Shown in pieces: positions 20,250 to 21,488 of a DNA stretch of 21,488 nt (positions within the stretch are counted from its first letter, which is position 1; every line of letters begins with the position of its first letter). A program made the translations under genes and the position numbers. The notes under the pieces are model-generated. The model was not told the origin of the DNA. It saw only the letters and a program-made list of their open reading frames with translations, and ran no database searches. Source of the stretch: Acidobacteriota bacterium (lineage in GTDB: Bacteria; Acidobacteriota; Holophagae; Thermotomaculales; Thermotomaculaceae); contig QMQE01000020.1 of assembly GCA_003650445.1 (NCBI GenBank), positions 1-21,488 of the forward strand, given 5' to 3'.

Positions 20250-21488
20250 ATGAAACAAGACACGTCACCTCAATTTCAAAAACTGTACTTGAGGGTGCTC
20301 CTCAATGATTTTCTCGTAAATCTTGTAGCCGGAATGTTTGCGGTTCTGGTTCTTTTCTACCTGGATTCAATTCAACTTGATAATCTTACACGCTTTCTGA
20401 TGCGGGGAGTTTTTCTCCTTATTCCATTGTATTTCTTTCATATAATCTTTATTTACCACGCCATGAAGAAATCCTGGATGCCACATACCCAACTTTTGGA
20501 ACTGGATACCCGAACCAGAAGTCTTCAATTGAAATATCTTCTTCAGGTTAATTCCAGAGGCACGTGCATCATTCTGCTGCTATGGGGAGTCGCCGGTGCC
20601 TATGCTTACTACTTCAGCCTCACTGGTCCAGGGGGTTCAGAATTAATGGGCATTATGGCAATGGTCACTTTTCTTGGTATGGCACCGATGGCGTGGCTGG
20701 TTGATTCCATTGTTGTCCGCCGGTTATTGATATCCACAATACGCCGCTATCTTTCCACCTTTGAAGAAAATTCCCTTCATGGGTTGAATTTTTACAGGAT
20801 GTCCAGCATAAATAAGAGTGCCTTAGCGGTCTTTTACCTCTTCATCCTGGCCATATATTTCACCCTGATTGGCAGCATTAATTCCAGTAATGCAATGATT
20901 CGGAAGGAACTGAGGAGATTCGGGAATGCCCAGTTGGAACAGATTTTGTCGAGAATTCAGGCGGAACCCGGAGAGTTAATGCATCCTGACCGCGCCAGGA
21001 AAATAATTGAGGAAACCCCGTCCATTCTGGGTTCCGAAATTATCCTGATTCCGATTGGCAAAAAAGGGGGAATGCAATCTGGTTTGATTAAAAAGGGAAA
21101 GCAGCATAAGCAACACCTTGTTGTGAAAAAAAAATTGCCGGGAGTTGGGGAAATCGCATTCATAATAAATAACGAAAAACTTCGATCAGAGATCATTTCA
21201 GGAATTATCGGGAGAAGTGTTTTTGTCCTGTTCATCATGCTGCTGAGCATAGGTGTGATCGTCATTGTCCAGATGAATCAGGAATTCAAGGGTACAATCT
21301 CCATCATTAATCGGATTACAGACGAAATGGCATCGGGAAATCTCGGAGAGGCGGAACGCTTGTACGCAACAGACGAATTCTGGGGACTGTACCAGAAACT
21401 CCTCATTATAAAAAACAATGCCGGGAAAGTAATTGGAGATATCAGAGGCCACGCAAGGCTCCTGAATGAAAATATCCGGGTTGTGGAA
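20250..21488 (+). CDS. N-terminal part of a HAMP-type membrane sensor, 3' end beyond the window
   Basis: The frame is open from ATG 20250 to the last base (413 codons). Hydrophobic segments lie at about 20-38, 50-70, 105-122, 132-151, 191-210 and 322-342. Residues 211-320 between the last two form a polar domain, probably extracytoplasmic. After 343 a HAMP-like linker is seen (INRITDEMASGNLGEAERLY), followed by a helical region at the edge. This is the front of a signalling receptor: a histidine kinase, chemoreceptor, phosphatase or cyclase, and the output domain is outside the window. The ATG is preceded closely by AGGTGA. It starts 12 bases after rsmD, so it may share the operon. Confidence 0.7.
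   Translation, partial: MKQDTSPQFQKLYLRVLLNDFLVNLVAGMFAVLVLFYLDSIQLDNLTRFLMRGVFLLIPLYFFHIIFIYHAMKKSWMPHTQLLELDTRTRSLQLKYLLQVNSRGTCIILLLWGVAGAYAYYFSLTGPGGSELMGIMAMVTFLGMAPMAWLVDSIVVRRLLISTIRRYLSTFEENSLHGLNFYRMSSINKSALAVFYLFILAIYFTLIGSINSSNAMIRKELRRFGNAQLEQILSRIQAEPGELMHPDRARKIIEETPSILGSEIILIPIGKKGGMQSGLIKKGKQHKQHLVVKKKLPGVGEIAFIINNEKLRSEIISGIIGRSVFVLFIMLLSIGVIVIVQMNQEFKGTISIINRITDEMASGNLGEAERLYATDEFWGLYQKLLIIKNNAGKVIGDIRGHARLLNENIRVVE

Noticed and set aside
1..21488. CRISPR arrays, tRNA, rRNA, transposase genes or riboswitches
   Set aside because: No regularly spaced direct repeats, no cloverleaf-type or rRNA sequence, no transposase motifs and no recognised riboswitch core found by eye on either strand.

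Overview
The window looks like a chromosomal segment of a Gram-negative bacterium. It carries a complete Kdo (LPS inner-core sugar) cassette, LapA/LapB, an LpxL-type acyltransferase and FtsK, together with a bacterial microcompartment (BMC, metabolosome) gene set. G+C is moderate in most of the window. The first ~280 bases are clearly AT-rich and look foreign. The lineage cannot be fixed from this sequence. The combination (aldolase-type BMC, metal-dependent KdsA, LapAB next to Kdo genes) suits an uncultured or non-model phylum better than an enteric proteobacterium, but that is inference.

Layout. (1) 1-496, minus: an AT-rich hypothetical gene runs off the left edge, preceded by a short ORF with its own promoter and Shine-Dalgarno. 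(2) 497-1181: non-coding, rich in hairpins and diverged repeats. (3) 1182-3451, minus: lemA and a GIDE-domain membrane protein with an added EF-hand loop. (4) 3571-7403, minus: BMC operon 1, transcribed as BMC-P, pduS, pduT, BMC-P, BMC-P, DUF819 permease. Almost all junctions are 4-base ATGA overlaps, and a good sigma70-type promoter lies upstream. (5) 7522-8373, minus: an LpxL/HtrB-like acyltransferase sits between the two BMC blocks. (6) 8629-12217, minus: ftsK, a small zinc-ribbon protein, a class II aldolase and a EutM-like BMC-H shell protein, joined by two ATGA overlaps and a 3-base gap and closed by a terminator. (7) 12447-21488, plus: kdsB-pyrG-kdsA-kdsD-kdsC-lapA-lapB-fabH-rsmD, then the 5' part of a membrane sensor gene that leaves the window.

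How the genes work together. Shell proteins (one BMC-H, one PduT-type BMC-T, three BMC-P), the PduS-type flavin/Fe-S protein and the aldolase would form and serve a metabolosome that cleaves a sugar-phosphate such as fuculose- or rhamnulose-1-phosphate and traps the aldehyde. The aldolase ends in a helix resembling known encapsulation peptides. No aldehyde dehydrogenase, phosphotransacylase, alcohol dehydrogenase, diol dehydratase or glycyl-radical enzyme is present, so this is part of a system whose other enzymes must lie elsewhere. The plus-strand operon makes and activates Kdo (KdsD, KdsA, KdsC, KdsB, with PyrG supplying CTP) and adds envelope quality control (LapAB) and fatty-acid initiation (FabH).

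Points most worth a second look: the BMC shell gene placed in an ftsK transcript, the predicted cargo helix on the aldolase, the DUF819 permease coupled to shell genes, the EF-hand/GIDE/LemA pair, and rsmD, whose conserved N-terminus is encoded upstream of any standard start codon.
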